DNA of 64,000 nt from Bryobacterales bacterium. GTDB taxonomy: Bacteria; Acidobacteriota; Terriglobia; Bryobacterales; Bryobacteraceae. Below are positions 34,554-43,936 of the stretch, piece after piece (the stretch's first letter is position 1; each line of letters starts with the position of its first letter). The DNA is taken from positions 1 to 64,000 of the forward strand of contig PLRS01000168.1 in NCBI GenBank assembly GCA_003164035.1, written 5' to 3'. Both the position numbers and the translations under genes were made by a program. Under the pieces are notes generated by a model that saw only the letters and a list, made by a program, of their open reading frames with translations, had not been told where the DNA came from and ran no database searches.

Positions 34554-35836
34554 GCGGGGTGGCAACGAAGGCCAGATTTTCGGGATATTCCCTGCACGCG
34601 CTGGGAGTGTTCTGCGGACTGGCGGCGGCAACGTGGCTGGCAGCCGCCGAGGCCCCGACCAAGCTGGTGACGGCCGGTTTTTCGCCCTTCCTGATCTCGC
34701 TTGGCATGGTGGCCGGCGTGTTCGTGGCCCGCTGGACCGTGCCGGTGGCCTTGAAGGGAACCGGCTATGTCCTGATGGACCTTCGCGAAAAGCCGCACCT
34801 GATCGTGTGGGCGGTGGTCGCGGGAATGTTGTGGGCGGTGGCCAATACCCTTACGGTTTTCGCCGTTCGCAACGTCGGGCTGTCGATCGCCTTCCCGCTG
34901 TGGAACATCAACAGCCTGGTGGGCTTGTTCTGGGGCTGGCTGCTGTTCAATGAGCTGCGCGGATCCGGCTGGGGACGGGTAGTGGGAGGCGCGGTGGCCA
35001 TTGTGGGCGGGGCTTGTCTGCTGGCCTATGCCACTTCCCAACAAACCGGCCACAGGCCGCCGGGCGGCGCCATGCTCGGGATCGTGGCCGCCCTCGCCGC
35101 CGGCCTGCTGCTGGGCACCATGTACATTCCCTACCGCAAGGCTTACATCAGCGGCATGAACCCGCTCTCGTTTGTCACCGTATTCACGTTCGGTGAATTA
35201 GGCACGGTTTCGGGCCTGGCCTTGGCCTTCGACGGAGGCGTGCATGGTGTGATGGCCGAGCTGGTCCGCGCGCGGCCGGTGCTGATCTGGCTTTTTCTGG
35301 GCGGGTTTTGCTGGGTGGTGGGAGACCTGTTTCAGAACTATGCCGCCAAGTACATTGGGATTGCCCGCGGAATTCCGCTGTCGAATACCAACCAGCTTTG
35401 GGGCCTGGCATGGGGCGTCCTGGTTTTCGGCGAGCTCGCCGGGCAAGGCGTCTGGGCTCACGTGCTGGTCTTCACCGGCTCGGTAATCATGATAGCGGGA
35501 GCCGGGGCGATTTGTTCGGCCGAGGCATCCGCATCCGAGCACGTGTCGTGGAAGGCGGCCGTGGCGCGGGAGTGTGCCCGTTACGGTCTCGACCCGGGGC
35601 GCGTCGCTTCGAGCCTGCTTGGCGAAGATCCCCTGTCCCGCGATAAACCGGTTCGCCACTGGTGGGAACTCCTCATCGCGGCCGGCGCGGTTGCCATCTT
35701 CGTGTGGCTGGCCGTCGGCGCCAAACATCAGCCGGTAGCCGTGAATTACGGCTGGGGGGCTGTGTTGGTGGGCACCACGCTGGTCGCCCTGGTGGCCTGC
35801 GGCCTGCTGTTGTGGAAGCGGACGCGATTCTCGTAG
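34550..35836 (+). CDS. GRP-type sugar transporter (DMT superfamily)
   Basis: A 428-residue membrane protein with about ten helices. Pairs of phrases typical of the glucose/ribose porter family (GRP/RhaT-like, DMT superfamily) are visible: FPLWNINSLVGLFWGWLLFNEL and GIPLSNTNQLWGLAWGVLVFGEL form an internal repeat, with TMYIPYRKAY in between. The final helix pair follows a cytosolic loop (~315-375). It imports a sugar or cyclitol by proton symport; the operon context suggests an inositol-like compound. ATG 34550 overlaps the micro-protein stop. The stop codon (35834-35836) lies within a family E repeat. Confidence 0.88.
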   Translation: MSGVATKARFSGYSLHALGVFCGLAAATWLAAAEAPTKLVTAGFSPFLISLGMVAGVFVARWTVPVALKGTGYVLMDLREKPHLIVWAVVAGMLWAVANTLTVFAVRNVGLSIAFPLWNINSLVGLFWGWLLFNELRGSGWGRVVGGAVAIVGGACLLAYATSQQTGHRPPGGAMLGIVAALAAGLLLGTMYIPYRKAYISGMNPLSFVTVFTFGELGTVSGLALAFDGGVHGVMAELVRARPVLIWLFLGGFCWVVGDLFQNYAAKYIGIARGIPLSNTNQLWGLAWGVLVFGELAGQGVWAHVLVFTGSVIMIAGAGAICSAEASASEHVSWKAAVARECARYGLDPGRVASSLLGEDPLSRDKPVRHWWELLIAAGAVAIFVWLAVGAKHQPVAVNYGWGAVLVGTTLVALVACGLLLWKRTRFS

Positions 35837-35858
35837 CGCCGGCGATCTTGTCGCCGGT
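35833..35858. repeat. Dispersed repeat family E, copy 2 (covers transporter stop)
   Basis: GTAGCGCCGGCGATCTTGTC followed by GCCGGT is the reverse complement of 17035-17061 apart from one base. GCCGGCGA/TCGCCGG arms form a hairpin. The TAG of the transporter is in it. Confidence 0.65.
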
Positions 35859-35890
35859 GAGCCGAACAACCTTTGGGATACACTGGCTGA

Positions 35891-36352
35891 GTGCGCCTGC
35901 GTTTACCGGACCCGGAGTATCTCAAACTGCTCGCGCCTTACGGCGAAGCGATTCAAAAGCTCGCACTGGCCACGCGTAAACTGATCCTTGAAGAGGCTCC
36001 GGAGGCCAGCGAGTTCGTCTACGAGGTGTACACCATCGCCGACCACTTCACCTTCACGGAGCGGCCGGGCGACGCGTTCGTCTTTACCACCACGCACGCC
36101 AATTGGGTGAACCTCGGCTTTAGCTTTGGCTCGCTGCTGCCCGATCCGGACGGCCTGCTGCGCGGTGAGGGCAAGTTGATTCGGCACGTCCGAATCGCGC
36201 AGGCGAGGGATCTGGACGCCCCCGGTGTTCGGGAGCTGGTAAGATGCGCCATCGCGCAAGCCGAGCGGCCGGAAGGCAAAGATGCAAAGCCTTGTACCGT
36301 TGTACGCACGGCTCAATCCGCCAGGAAGCGCGCAGCCGCGAACCGGCGATGA
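35891..36352 (+). CDS. DUF1801-type small protein
   Basis: A 153-residue soluble protein that starts at GTG 35891. The core EYLKLLAPYGEAIQKLALATRKLI and VYTIADHFTFTERPGDAFVFTTTHANWVNLGFSFG (key part THANWVNLGFSFG) resemble the DUF1801/YdhG fold. These are iron-chaperone-like small proteins of unknown chemistry. The tail (SARKRAAANRR) is basic. Monocistronic as far as visible, placed between the transporter operon and the glycosidase-like gene. Confidence 0.65.
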   Translation: MRLRLPDPEYLKLLAPYGEAIQKLALATRKLILEEAPEASEFVYEVYTIADHFTFTERPGDAFVFTTTHANWVNLGFSFGSLLPDPDGLLRGEGKLIRHVRIAQARDLDAPGVRELVRCAIAQAERPEGKDAKPCTVVRTAQSARKRAAANRR

Positions 36353-36383
36353 CAGGGCAGCCGCGACGTTAACATGTGAGGAT

Positions 36384-38549
36384 ATGGCACATTCGGAATT
36401 TCCGTTGCCTCCTACGTTTACGCGCCGCGTGTTTTTGTATTCCGCCGCATCGACCCTGCTGGCGGCTCCCGCCGAGCCGGGTCATGAGTTGCGGAACGAT
36501 GCGATGCGCTTGGAACTGCACGCCGGACCGGAGGGAGTGTACCTTGCGAGCCTCGCACTGAACCGCGACCCCGGCTGGCCGGGCCAGGGCTTCAGCGGCA
36601 ACCTGCTGCCGGGTAAGGCGGACACGACTCTGTTACGCAGCGGAACGGCCATTCTGGTGGAAGGGTCGGGCTGGCATGGCAGCCGCATGCCGGATCCATC
36701 CAAGGTTACAGCCGGACCCGGCTGGCTGCGCTTGGAAGGCATCGAACTCGGGCCCGCCGAACGGCCCATCGCGCGGGAAGAGTGGTCATTAGAACTCGGG
36801 GCGGCCGGTTTACGATGGCGAATTACACGAATGTTCCTCGAAGCCTGCCGTCTGACGGCGGACCGCTTTCCGGCACTGGTGTTTTCGACGCAGGCCGGGG
36901 GCGGCCGGTATTCGGAAATCCCGGGCTTCCTGGATACGGAAATGCGCCTGGATGGAATCAAGGGCTTCCCCGTGGAAGTGAGCGCGCAATGGTATGAGGT
37001 GGTCTCACCCCGCCGCGAAGAGAGCATTCACTTCGCGCCCTCGAATCTGAAGGCGAAGGTGCGGCTTACCTCCGGTTTCTTCAGCTATGCCAAGGCCGTG
37101 GCCGATGGGACCGCCTCCGCCGTCACGCTGGGCGCGGAGAGCGTGGACCGCACCGGGCCGGGTAAGGCGTACGAACCGGGCGCGGTGGAGAAACAGGAGT
37201 GGTCTTTCGCGCCCGACCCTATCGATGGCAGTGCGCTGGACGTGCAACTGCCGGATCGGTTCCTCAACACGCAGCTCATCAGTTTCGCCGGCGTCTACAA
37301 CCAGTGGATGGGCTGGATCTTCGGCAACAATCCCGCCAGCACGCCTTGCCTTCACGAGATGGGCTGGTTTCCCATGATTCACGGCATCCGGCGGGCCAAC
37401 CCCGAGTTGCAGCGGGCCGCCGAACGCGAACTGGATTTCTTCGCCCGGACGGGCGTGGACGAGAACGGCTATGTAATGCCGCGGTGGTGGATCCAGGGCT
37501 ACTACAAAGTACCGTGGGGCAACCTGCACGACCAGATTCCGCACTTCATCCTGGCGGTGTACTATCACGCAATCCATACCGGTAACCGGGAGTTTGTCGG
37601 CTCGCTCCTGCCGGTGACGCTACGTGTGGCGCGGTACATGAACTCACTGGATACGGACGGAGACGGCGTGGCGGAGGTGCCGGAGACGTCCGGCCTTCCC
37701 AACGGGAAGCGCGAATGTTCCAACTGGTACGACATCATCAAGTTCGGCCATAAGGACGCTTACATCAATATCCAATGTGTGGAAGCGTTGCAGGCTGTGG
37801 CGGAGTTGGCGGCATGGCTCGGCGACGCGGAACTGGCAACCGAATACAGAGGCCGCCACGCGCGGGCGGCCGACGCGCACAATCGCGTCTTCTGGAACGA
37901 AGCGGAATCCTTGTACAGCGATTGGATCGACGTGCGCGGCGACCGGCGGCACTACTTCTACACCGATCACAACCTGATGGCGGTGATTCAGGGCGTAGCG
38001 GGGCCGGAGCGCTCCGGGCGCATCCTGCGCAACCTGGACGAGCATTATGCGGGGCTATGCCGGGACTACCACGTGTCGCGGGACGCCATCTACGCCACGC
38101 CCTGCAATATGCGGCCGGTATCGCAACTCGGCGACATGGTGGATTTCGGCAAGCGCAGTAACCAGACGGTCTTCCCGAACTACGAAAACGGATGTTCGTT
38201 CTTCCACTCCACCGGCCTCGAAATCGCGGCGCGCGCCGCGGCGGGCGACAGCGATGGCGCCTACCAGGTCTTCGAGCGGAACATGCGCTCCGGCTATGCC
38301 GGCAATCGCCTGTGGGGCGCTGCCCTGAAATGGGACAGCGGCGCGCTGGTCAGCGAGCCGCTGTGCAGCTCATTATTGATCGCGTGGGGCTTCCTGCGCG
38401 GCTGTTTTGGCGCGTGGCCCGGGCTGGACGGGTTGCGAATCGCGGGCCGGCCGCCCGCCCGGATGGAAGGCGCCACCTACAAGTTCTGCCATCTGGGCGG
38501 GGATATTGCGCTCGAAGTGCGCAACGGCGTTACCCGCAGGACGCAGTGA
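36384..38549 (+). CDS. Exported (alpha/alpha)6-barrel glycosidase-like protein
   Basis: About 721 residues from ATG 36384 with a Tat-type leader (FTRRVFLYSAASTLLAAPA). The N-terminal ~280 residues are a beta-sandwich, and the rest (~300-700) an alpha-helical toroid with GWIFGNNPASTPCLHEMGWF, DENGYVMPRWWIQGYYKVPWGNLHD, SLDTDGDGVAEVPETSGLPN and a Trp/Tyr-rich YENGCSFFHSTGLEIAARAA region. This pattern suits GH clans of the GH-L/GH-G type (GH63/GH78/GH94-like). No exact family is claimed. Probable acid residues lie in the EVPET and NGCSFFHSTGLE segments. Substrate unknown. Confidence 0.6.
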   Translation: MAHSEFPLPPTFTRRVFLYSAASTLLAAPAEPGHELRNDAMRLELHAGPEGVYLASLALNRDPGWPGQGFSGNLLPGKADTTLLRSGTAILVEGSGWHGSRMPDPSKVTAGPGWLRLEGIELGPAERPIAREEWSLELGAAGLRWRITRMFLEACRLTADRFPALVFSTQAGGGRYSEIPGFLDTEMRLDGIKGFPVEVSAQWYEVVSPRREESIHFAPSNLKAKVRLTSGFFSYAKAVADGTASAVTLGAESVDRTGPGKAYEPGAVEKQEWSFAPDPIDGSALDVQLPDRFLNTQLISFAGVYNQWMGWIFGNNPASTPCLHEMGWFPMIHGIRRANPELQRAAERELDFFARTGVDENGYVMPRWWIQGYYKVPWGNLHDQIPHFILAVYYHAIHTGNREFVGSLLPVTLRVARYMNSLDTDGDGVAEVPETSGLPNGKRECSNWYDIIKFGHKDAYINIQCVEALQAVAELAAWLGDAELATEYRGRHARAADAHNRVFWNEAESLYSDWIDVRGDRRHYFYTDHNLMAVIQGVAGPERSGRILRNLDEHYAGLCRDYHVSRDAIYATPCNMRPVSQLGDMVDFGKRSNQTVFPNYENGCSFFHSTGLEIAARAAAGDSDGAYQVFERNMRSGYAGNRLWGAALKWDSGALVSEPLCSSLLIAWGFLRGCFGAWPGLDGLRIAGRPPARMEGATYKFCHLGGDIALEVRNGVTRRTQ

Positions 38550-38798
38550 ATACGGCGGAACGAGCGTGGACATCCGCGTAAGGTCTGCCTCGTGCATAGG
38601 GCCGGATGTCGTAAAACAGGCGCCTCTCCACCGCGGGTTATCATGGTAACGGTTTTGCTCCTCTCGACTTCATGACGTAGATCGACAGTGCGAGAGAAAT
38701 AGGCAATCAATCGGAAGGATCGGGATACCGCTTCCACCGCGCTTGCGGTTAGCCTTGAGATGAGGGAAATCATCACACCTCAAACAGGAGCACTACGT
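38550..38798. other. Spacer upstream of the truncated aldo/keto reductase gene
   Basis: About 250 bases with no credible gene. A CAGGAG (38785-38790) at its end is the ribosome binding site for ATG 38799. Confidence 0.5.
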
Positions 38799-39506
38799 AT
38801 GAATTCGCGCGCTTCCCGAAGGAACTTCCTCGTCGCGGGTCTGGGGTTACCGGCTGCCGCGCTTGCGACACCTCAGACGCCGCGGGCGCAGCCGAGCCGC
38901 CCGGCATCGGAGGCTCTCGCTTTTCGAACCCTGGGCAAGACCGGGCTGAAGGTAACTTCGGTCGGCTTCGGCTGCATGGTCACCTCCGACGCGAGTGTCA
39001 TCTCGCGGGCGGTCGATATGGGCATCAACTATTTCGACACGGCGCGCACCTACGGGGGCGGCAATAATGAGCGCATGGTCGGCAGCGCCCCGGCGTTGGC
39101 CTCGCTGAAATGGGTGCTGCGCAACCAACGCATGGGAACCACCATTCCCAGCATGACGGATTCCGATCAGTTGGAAGAGAATTTTCGGGCCATGTCGGAG
39201 CCGTTTGGGGCGCCGGACGCAAAGTTGCTTGCCGCGATCGATGAAAACATTCGCCCCCTGTACTGCCGCATGTGCTACCAATGCTCGGGACAGTGCCCGA
39301 AAGGCGCGGCGGTTCCGGAGACCATTCGCTATCTCTCCTACGCCGACTACTACGGCCAGTTCGCGCTCGGCCGAGAGCACTTCGCCTCTTTGCCGCCGGC
39401 GGCGCGCGCCGTTCGCTGCGGCGAATGCGAGTCGTGCTCCGTGGCATGCCCGAACGGCGTGCACGTCGCCGAGCGCATGATCCGCGCCCAGGAGCTGTTC
39501 GGGTGA
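38799..39506 (+). pseudogene. Aldo/keto reductase with C-terminal ferredoxin domain, large in-frame internal deletion
   Basis: A 235-residue frame with a Tat leader (RASRRNFLVAGLGLP), then the normal AKR N-terminus (LGKTGLKVTSVGFGC, INYFDTARTYGGGNNERMVGSA). It then jumps directly to the family's late segment (ALASLKWVLRNQRMGTTIPS) and the C-terminal ferredoxin-like domain with CRMCYQCSGQCPKG and CGECESCSVACPNGVHV. Family members of this type are about 400 residues; the ~170 residues carrying the catalytic Lys and His and most of the barrel are missing. The reading frame is preserved, so a shortened protein may still be made, but AKR activity is not expected. Confidence 0.82.
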
Positions 39507-39553
39507 CCGCCGGCGTTGTACGCTGAGACTCGAGAGGGAAAGGAAGAATACAA

Positions 39554-39895
39554 ATGAGCCAAGAGCCATCCGCTGTTCGCAAATTGATCGGCGACTTCGC
39601 GCCCAAGCTCGTCGAATTGACCGACAATGTCCTGTTCGACGATGTCTGGGAGCGGCCGAATCTATCCAAACGCGATCGCAGTCTGGTGACCGTGAGCGCC
39701 CTGGTCGCCATGAATCGTCCCGAGCAGTTGCGGTTTCACCTGGCAAAAGCGCTGGAAAACGGCGTGACCCGCGACGAAGCGATCGAGGCTATAACCCATC
39801 TGGCGTTTTATTCGGGTTGGCCCAATGCCATGACCGCCATCATGCTTGCGAAGGAGATCTTCTCTAAGTCGGACGTAGATACTCATACAAGATAG
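39554..39895 (+). CDS. Carboxymuconolactone decarboxylase (CMD) family protein
   Basis: A 113-residue AhpD/CMD-like all-helical protein: FDDVWERPNLSKRDRSLVTVSALVAMNRPEQL is the conserved region (core RDRSLVTVSALVAMNRPEQL), followed by LENGVTRDEAIEAITHLAFYSGWPNAM. The C-x-x-C redox pair of AhpD is absent, so it is of the decarboxylase-like class. GAAAGGAAG precedes the ATG. Member of a compact group with an AKR and a cupin gene (gaps of 24 and 25 bases), an arrangement I associate with proteobacterial genomes. Confidence 0.9.
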   Translation: MSQEPSAVRKLIGDFAPKLVELTDNVLFDDVWERPNLSKRDRSLVTVSALVAMNRPEQLRFHLAKALENGVTRDEAIEAITHLAFYSGWPNAMTAIMLAKEIFSKSDVDTHTR

Positions 39896-39907
39896 CTGAT
39901 CGCGTAG

Positions 39908-40927
<1,020 letters not shown>

Positions 40928-40952
40928 GCGGCCACGCGAAGGAGTTCAGGAG

Positions 40953-41348
40953 ATGGAGATCAAACGAAGCGGCTCACAGCCTTCCGGCAAAGGACCGGCG
41001 GACTACTTTACCGGCACGGTGCGAATCGATCCGCTGTTCAACCCGCCCGCCCCGGCGCGCGCTATCGGTGCCAGCGTCACCTTCGAGCCGGGAGCGCGGA
41101 CGGCATGGCATACCCACCCGCTGGGGCAACACCTGATCGTGACGGCCGGGTGCGGCTGGGCACAAGTTTGGGGCGGCCAAGTGGAGCAAATCCGGCCGGG
41201 TGACGTTGTCTGGTTCGCCCCGGGTGAGAAGCATTGGCACGGCGCCACGGCAACCACGGCGATGACCCATATCGCCATTCAGGAGCAGCTTGACGGCAAA
41301 ACCGCCGACTGGATGGAACCGGTCGGCGACGAGCAATACCCGGCCTGA
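40953..41348 (+). CDS. Cupin-domain protein
   Basis: A 131-residue single-domain cupin. Motif 1 is [21 protein letters not shown] (H-x-H and the following conserved Gly) and motif 2 is [16 protein letters not shown] (P-x3-H-x-H). His residues in both motifs should bind a metal. Similar proteins annotate as cupin or quercetin-like dioxygenase-like. Last gene of the CMD-AKR-cupin operon; AAGGAGTTCAGGAG precedes its ATG. The three-gene group may act on a quinone-like or aldehyde substrate, which is inference. Confidence 0.9.
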   Translation: MEIKRSGSQPSGKGPADYFTGTVRIDPLFNPPAPARAIGASVTFEPGARTAWHTHPLGQHLIVTAGCGWAQVWGGQVEQIRPGDVVWFAPGEKHWHGATATTAMTHIAIQEQLDGKTADWMEPVGDEQYPA

Positions 41349-41491
41349 CTGGCCATCGGTTCCGCGAGCGCCTGTCCTGTTCCGATCGGATTACCGGCGT
41401 GAAGTTGACGGGAAACGCGCAGCCACATCCGCGGCCGGGAGATGGCGTGCTACACTCCGCTTTTGTTCAAACCGAGAGAACCTGGAAGCAC

Positions 41492-42223
41492 ATGCCAACG
41501 AACGTTTCTTTAATCCTGAAGTCCCTGGCCTTCGCGGCTCTGCTGGCACAGACGGCAGCGGCCCAGAAGGCGGTGACGCCGCCCCGCGGTCCTTTTACCT
41601 GCACCGAGCTGATTGGTCTTTACTCCAGCGGGGAATGGTGGGATGGAGGTTTTTACGATGGTCTCGGCGATCTCAAAACAAGATGGCAGGGGCGATTTTC
41701 CCACTACGGCTACACCTACGAATACGCCAAACCCGACAGTTATGTATGGAGCCCGACCAACGTCGGCGGGGTGAATAATGTCCGGCTGACCGTCCCTTGC
41801 GCCCAGAACGGGGACGCACCGGACAGGATTGTTTATCAGGCGTGGAGCTGGGAGTTGACCTCCGAAAAGGCCTGGGTAGATAGTCTGGAGGCCACGCTGG
41901 CGACCATTCGCGCCAAACGTCCCAGCGCAAAACGAATCGACATCATGACCATCATTCGTTGTCCGCAGAACGGGTGGTGCCATTCCGACAAGCCCCCGCT
42001 TGGTCCCAACACCGACCACGACGCCAAGAAGCAGGACTGTCATGTTCCCGAGTATGTGGACTCGGCTCTGGCAAAAGTGGCGGCCAACCATCCCGATCTG
42101 GTCTCGGTGACGCCTAAGTTCGAAGCCGTGAGTTGCGCGGCGCGGATCGACGGGATACACTTGCACGAACAGAACGGACCGGCCGCCGCCTTCATCGCGG
42201 CGTACTACAAGGCCCTGCCCTGA
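41492..42223 (+). CDS. Secreted SGNH-hydrolase-like protein
   Basis: About 243 residues from ATG 41492, with signal peptide ILKSLAFAALLAQTAAA-Q. FTCTELIGLYSSGEWWDGGF near the N-terminus and the closing DGIHLHEQNGPAAAFIAAYY (D-x-x-H) match the first and last blocks of SGNH/GDSL folds. However, the first block lacks a clear G-D-S and the nucleophile is unclear. Several cysteines (C in CTELIG, CAQNG, CPQNGWC, CHVPE, CAAR) suggest disulphides. Function is tentative. Confidence 0.5.
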   Translation: MPTNVSLILKSLAFAALLAQTAAAQKAVTPPRGPFTCTELIGLYSSGEWWDGGFYDGLGDLKTRWQGRFSHYGYTYEYAKPDSYVWSPTNVGGVNNVRLTVPCAQNGDAPDRIVYQAWSWELTSEKAWVDSLEATLATIRAKRPSAKRIDIMTIIRCPQNGWCHSDKPPLGPNTDHDAKKQDCHVPEYVDSALAKVAANHPDLVSVTPKFEAVSCAARIDGIHLHEQNGPAAAFIAAYYKALP

Positions 42224-42254
42224 CCGGGAGGTTTCCCGCCGGCGGAATCGAGGG

Positions 42255-42920
42255 CTAGTGTTTGGGGAGCGCCACGCTGACGGTCACTTGGGGAGAAGAG
42301 ACGAAACGTACGAACGGGTCGTCCACAAAAGCGTTGACGCGTTGAGTGACTGCGGATGCCCCGGTGGAAAGATCGACGGCGTCGGTGACCACATTCTGCA
42401 CGCGGGACACGTGGCTCTCCGGGCCGGTGATTTCGAGCGATGCCGGCTGGATCGTGACCGAGCCGGGATCGAGTCCGGCCGCCCTGGCGCCGCTGAAGCG
42501 GGCTTTGACGGGGACCAGCCGGGTGGAGCGCTTTTCGAAGCGAAAGCGGATTTCCGACGGGATGGATCGCAGCAGCTCGATGCCGCGCGGCAGATGTACG
42601 GCGCCATCCTCTATAGTGTAAGTGCGCTCGCCGGGAACGGCGTCGGACATGTCCAGGACGGCGGCCGGGCGCTGCGGTCCCTCCAGGTTGCGCAATTCGT
42701 TCGATGGGCCGCGGAGTTCCAGGGTGACCAGGGGCACCGGATCGGAACTGATATCGAGGTCGTCGGGGAGGTCGCTATAGACGACGCGCGCCGTGGCGAA
42801 GGTGGAATATTCGGGTTCGCTCGACACCAGAATCCAGATCACCACGGCCAGGGCCAGGGCGAGCAGTTTCCAGGCCAGGTTGTGAACAAGCACGCGGAAA
42901 ACGCGGACCAGGGGGGTCAC
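42255..42920 (-). CDS. cdaR: YbbR-domain protein, partner of the diadenylate cyclase (CdaR-like)
   Basis: A 221-residue protein with one N-terminal membrane helix (LAWKLLALALAVVIWILVSSEP) and YbbR repeats outside. VTLELRGPSNELRNLEG, VPVKARFSGARAAGLDPGSV and ITGPESHVSRVQNVVTDAVD show the family's L-x-x-x-G-P signatures. CdaR-type proteins bind and modulate CdaA. Its ATG overlaps the end of the cdaA gene (ATGA), so it is coupled. Slightly short compared with four-repeat CdaR of Firmicutes. Confidence 0.88.
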   Translation of the reverse strand: MTPLVRVFRVLVHNLAWKLLALALAVVIWILVSSEPEYSTFATARVVYSDLPDDLDISSDPVPLVTLELRGPSNELRNLEGPQRPAAVLDMSDAVPGERTYTIEDGAVHLPRGIELLRSIPSEIRFRFEKRSTRLVPVKARFSGARAAGLDPGSVTIQPASLEITGPESHVSRVQNVVTDAVDLSTGASAVTQRVNAFVDDPFVRFVSSPQVTVSVALPKH

Positions 42921-43783
42921 AGGCGGTCCACCCTTTCGCCGCGGGCGGCCTCGTCGCCGGAGGACAGCGGAATGTCGGCGGGGAACTCGCCGATCTCGAC
43001 GCTGGTGGGCCGCTGCACGCCGAAATGACGTTGGATGCGCTCCACCACTTCGGCCGGCGTCAGGCCGCGGGCCAACTCGCCGAAGGCGGCCACGGAGATG
43101 CGGCCGGTTTCTTCGGATACCACCACCGAGAGGCAGTCGGTTTCCTCGGTGATGCCGATGGCGGCGCGGTGCCGGGTGCCCAGTTTACCGGATAATCCGG
43201 GGTTGGTGGTGAGAGGCAGGAAGCAGGCGGCGGCGGCTACGCGGTCTTTCTGCACGATGACGGCGCCGTCATGGAGGGGTGGGCCGGGCTGAAAGATGGA
43301 CAGCAGCAGGTCGCGCGAAATGCGCGCGTCCAGGTGCACGCCGCTTTCGATGAAGGTACGCAGGCCGATGTCGCGTTCCAGCACGATCAGCGCGCCGATG
43401 CGCTGCTGCGCGAGCTGTTCCACCGCCATCATGATTTCGCCGGTCGATTCGGGATTGCGATATTCGCCGCCCAGTCCGAACCAGCGTTTGCGGCCAAGAC
43501 GGGCCAGGGTACGGCGAATCTCCGATTGAAACAGGACAATGATGGCAAGGCCGGTATAGGGGACGATGAAAGACAGTACCGAGCGCAAAGCTTCCAGCCC
43601 GCTCCAGGAAGCCCCGAGGTAAAGCAGCAGCATGATAATGATGCCGGCCAGAATGTGCCCGGCGCGCGTGCCGCGCACTACCATGAGCGCCTGGTAGACG
43701 ACAAAGGCCACCACCAGGACGTCAATGGCGCCGATCAGGTCCAGCCGCGGAAGCTCCGGCAACGCGTGTAACAGGTGGGGCAA
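42917..43783 (-). CDS. cdaA: Diadenylate cyclase (c-di-AMP synthase), CdaA family
   Basis: A 288-residue membrane enzyme that makes c-di-AMP from two ATP. About three N-terminal helices (IGAIDVLVVAFVVYQALMVV, GHILAGIIIMLLLYLGAS) precede a DAC domain with both signature motifs: LHDGAVIVQKDRV (DGA) and LGTRHRAAIGITEE (RHR). The ERDIGLRTFIESGV block is also typical. Translation seems to begin at TTG 43783. It is first of two in an operon with the YbbR gene. c-di-AMP usually governs osmotic and cell-wall homeostasis. Confidence 0.93.
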   Translation of the reverse strand: MPHLLHALPELPRLDLIGAIDVLVVAFVVYQALMVVRGTRAGHILAGIIIMLLLYLGASWSGLEALRSVLSFIVPYTGLAIIVLFQSEIRRTLARLGRKRWFGLGGEYRNPESTGEIMMAVEQLAQQRIGALIVLERDIGLRTFIESGVHLDARISRDLLLSIFQPGPPLHDGAVIVQKDRVAAAACFLPLTTNPGLSGKLGTRHRAAIGITEETDCLSVVVSEETGRISVAAFGELARGLTPAEVVERIQRHFGVQRPTSVEIGEFPADIPLSSGDEAARGERVDRL

Positions 43784-43936
43784 ATACCATTCTATCGAAG
43801 ACGGTGTTGGGCCACATCCGGTTTTCCCGCGGGAAAGCCAAAATCCGGCTGGTACCAGGGCGAATTGAATTGGCGCCGCCGGACGCCGGGAGTAACATAG
43901 TATAGAAATTTACTCAACCACGGTTGAAGCGATTCG

